Source of the DNA: Sphaerolaimus hirsutus
Lineage: Eukaryota > Nematoda > Chromadorea > Monhysterida > Sphaerolaimidae
NCBI GenBank assembly: GCA_964036195.1
Contig: OZ038454.1
Location: forward strand, 8,928,001 to 8,992,000
Length of the DNA: 64,000 bases
Direction: 5' to 3'
Shown: in pieces, positions 63,242-64,000 of the stretch
Numbering within the stretch: position 1 is the first letter of the stretch
How the letters are laid out: each line of letters starts with the position of its first letter
Position numbers and translations under genes: made by a program
The notes under the pieces: generated by a model
Seen by the model: only the letters and a program-made list of their open reading frames with translations
What the model was told of the DNA's origin: nothing
Databases searched by the model: none

Positions 63242-64000
63242 GTAACTGACGATGGCAAACCCTCCAGAAAAAGTATTTAAATTTTTAAGCGTTTTTTTGA
63301 AAATGACTTTTCAAATCTTCCCCTAAGTAGATTTTGAACTTTGAATTCAAAGTTTTCAAATTTTTGAATCTTTTGGGATAGTTTTTAATTTTGTTGAGTT
63401 TCTTTTCATTTTTTTGGAAACTACCCTGGATTTAAAGCTTTAAATGCAGTATTTGGGTAGTTTCATGTTCAGATATCTTTTTAAACTTTCTTTTCACCGC
63501 TATCTAGAATTAGCACATGTAGCAAATATGAAGCACACTTTAGGATATTTTGATTTCATTCACTCATCGATCCAAAACATTTAAAGGCAATGTAGCAAAA
63601 CACTAAGCATACTCTGTGCATATGGTGCTAACATGGGTACTTGAGTACTAACACAAAATATAGGTACTTTTCAAACCACTAAGACCACTCATATCATTGA
63701 TGACATCGTTTCCACTCATAATTGGATTGATTGATTTACCACGTTGAACTTAAATTTCGTGGCATTTCGTGGCCCTGAATTTCCTGAAAATTTTTAAATG
63801 TCTTGAAAAGTCAAATTTTTAATTTTTGAATTTTTTGAAGGAAAACGTCCATTTATAAGTTTTTTTCACTGTCAACTTGAAAAATCCAAAAAAATTCAAA
63901 AATTTGAAAACCTTTTCATAATCTTCAAAATATTTTTTTCCATCGTTAAAAGTAACTCGTAAAGTAAAAGTATTAAATTATTAACCACTTTCAAACTTAA
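63242..64000 (+). other. Presumed intron 1 of the third cysteine-family gene
   Basis: AT-rich sequence with TGAATTTTTTGAAGG-like and GTACTTTT-like words. I see no cysteine module, no acceptor followed by a coding frame, and no clear element ends. Confidence 0.45.

Overview
This is a nuclear window from an invertebrate animal. The evidence is multi-exon genes with GT-AG introns, GC-rich exons in AT-rich flanks, and animal families (ORP5/8, NF-YC, XK-related). A secreted protein with lustrin-type cysteine domains and Pro/Tyr-rich repeats would suit a cuticle- or matrix-making animal, but the species cannot be resolved from the sequence. No tRNA, rRNA or CRISPR array was recognised.

Layout. 1.7-11.6 kb (minus): a secreted lustrin-domain, Pro/Tyr-rich protein of 8 exons (543 aa). 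14.3-36.3 kb (plus): an ORP5/ORP8-type oxysterol-binding-protein-related lipid-transfer protein of 17 exons (843 aa). 38.2-41.0 kb (plus): an NF-YC-like histone-fold subunit of 7 exons (278 aa). 41.7-45.6 kb (plus): an XK-related membrane protein of 8 exons (445 aa). 46.4-56.2 kb: two divergently transcribed members of a cysteine-module family I do not recognise. The minus gene has nine modules; the plus gene has four modules and an in-frame TAG. 63.2 kb to the end: the signal-peptide exon of a third, truncated member. I built the gene models by hand from splice sites. Reading phase closes exactly across every junction in every complete model.

Most of the rest is non-autonomous repeat DNA, and no intact transposase was seen. 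Several families are defined here by terminal inverted repeats (TIRs) and target-site duplications (TSDs): three hAT-like families with 8-bp TSDs, TA-flanked families with TACCGTAT ends and long G/C runs, a TTA-flanked PIF/Harbinger-like element, a tiny mariner-like element, Helitron 3' ends, a decayed Ty3/gypsy fragment, and foldback elements sharing ACACACACTAGTT ends. Three tandem arrays fill 23.0-28.1 kb and 50.3-52.2 kb.

The most interesting signal is one foldback family (core CAGTCCCAGACCCTGTAAA) tied to introns. One 192-bp intron of the lustrin-type gene is the element and nothing else, from GT to AG, so it looks like an intron made by a transposon (an introner). Other copies sit in at least four more introns, and the family has become a 240-bp satellite that fills intron 1 of the cysteine-module gene. 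A separate hAT insertion duplicated the splice donor of an ORP5/8 exon.
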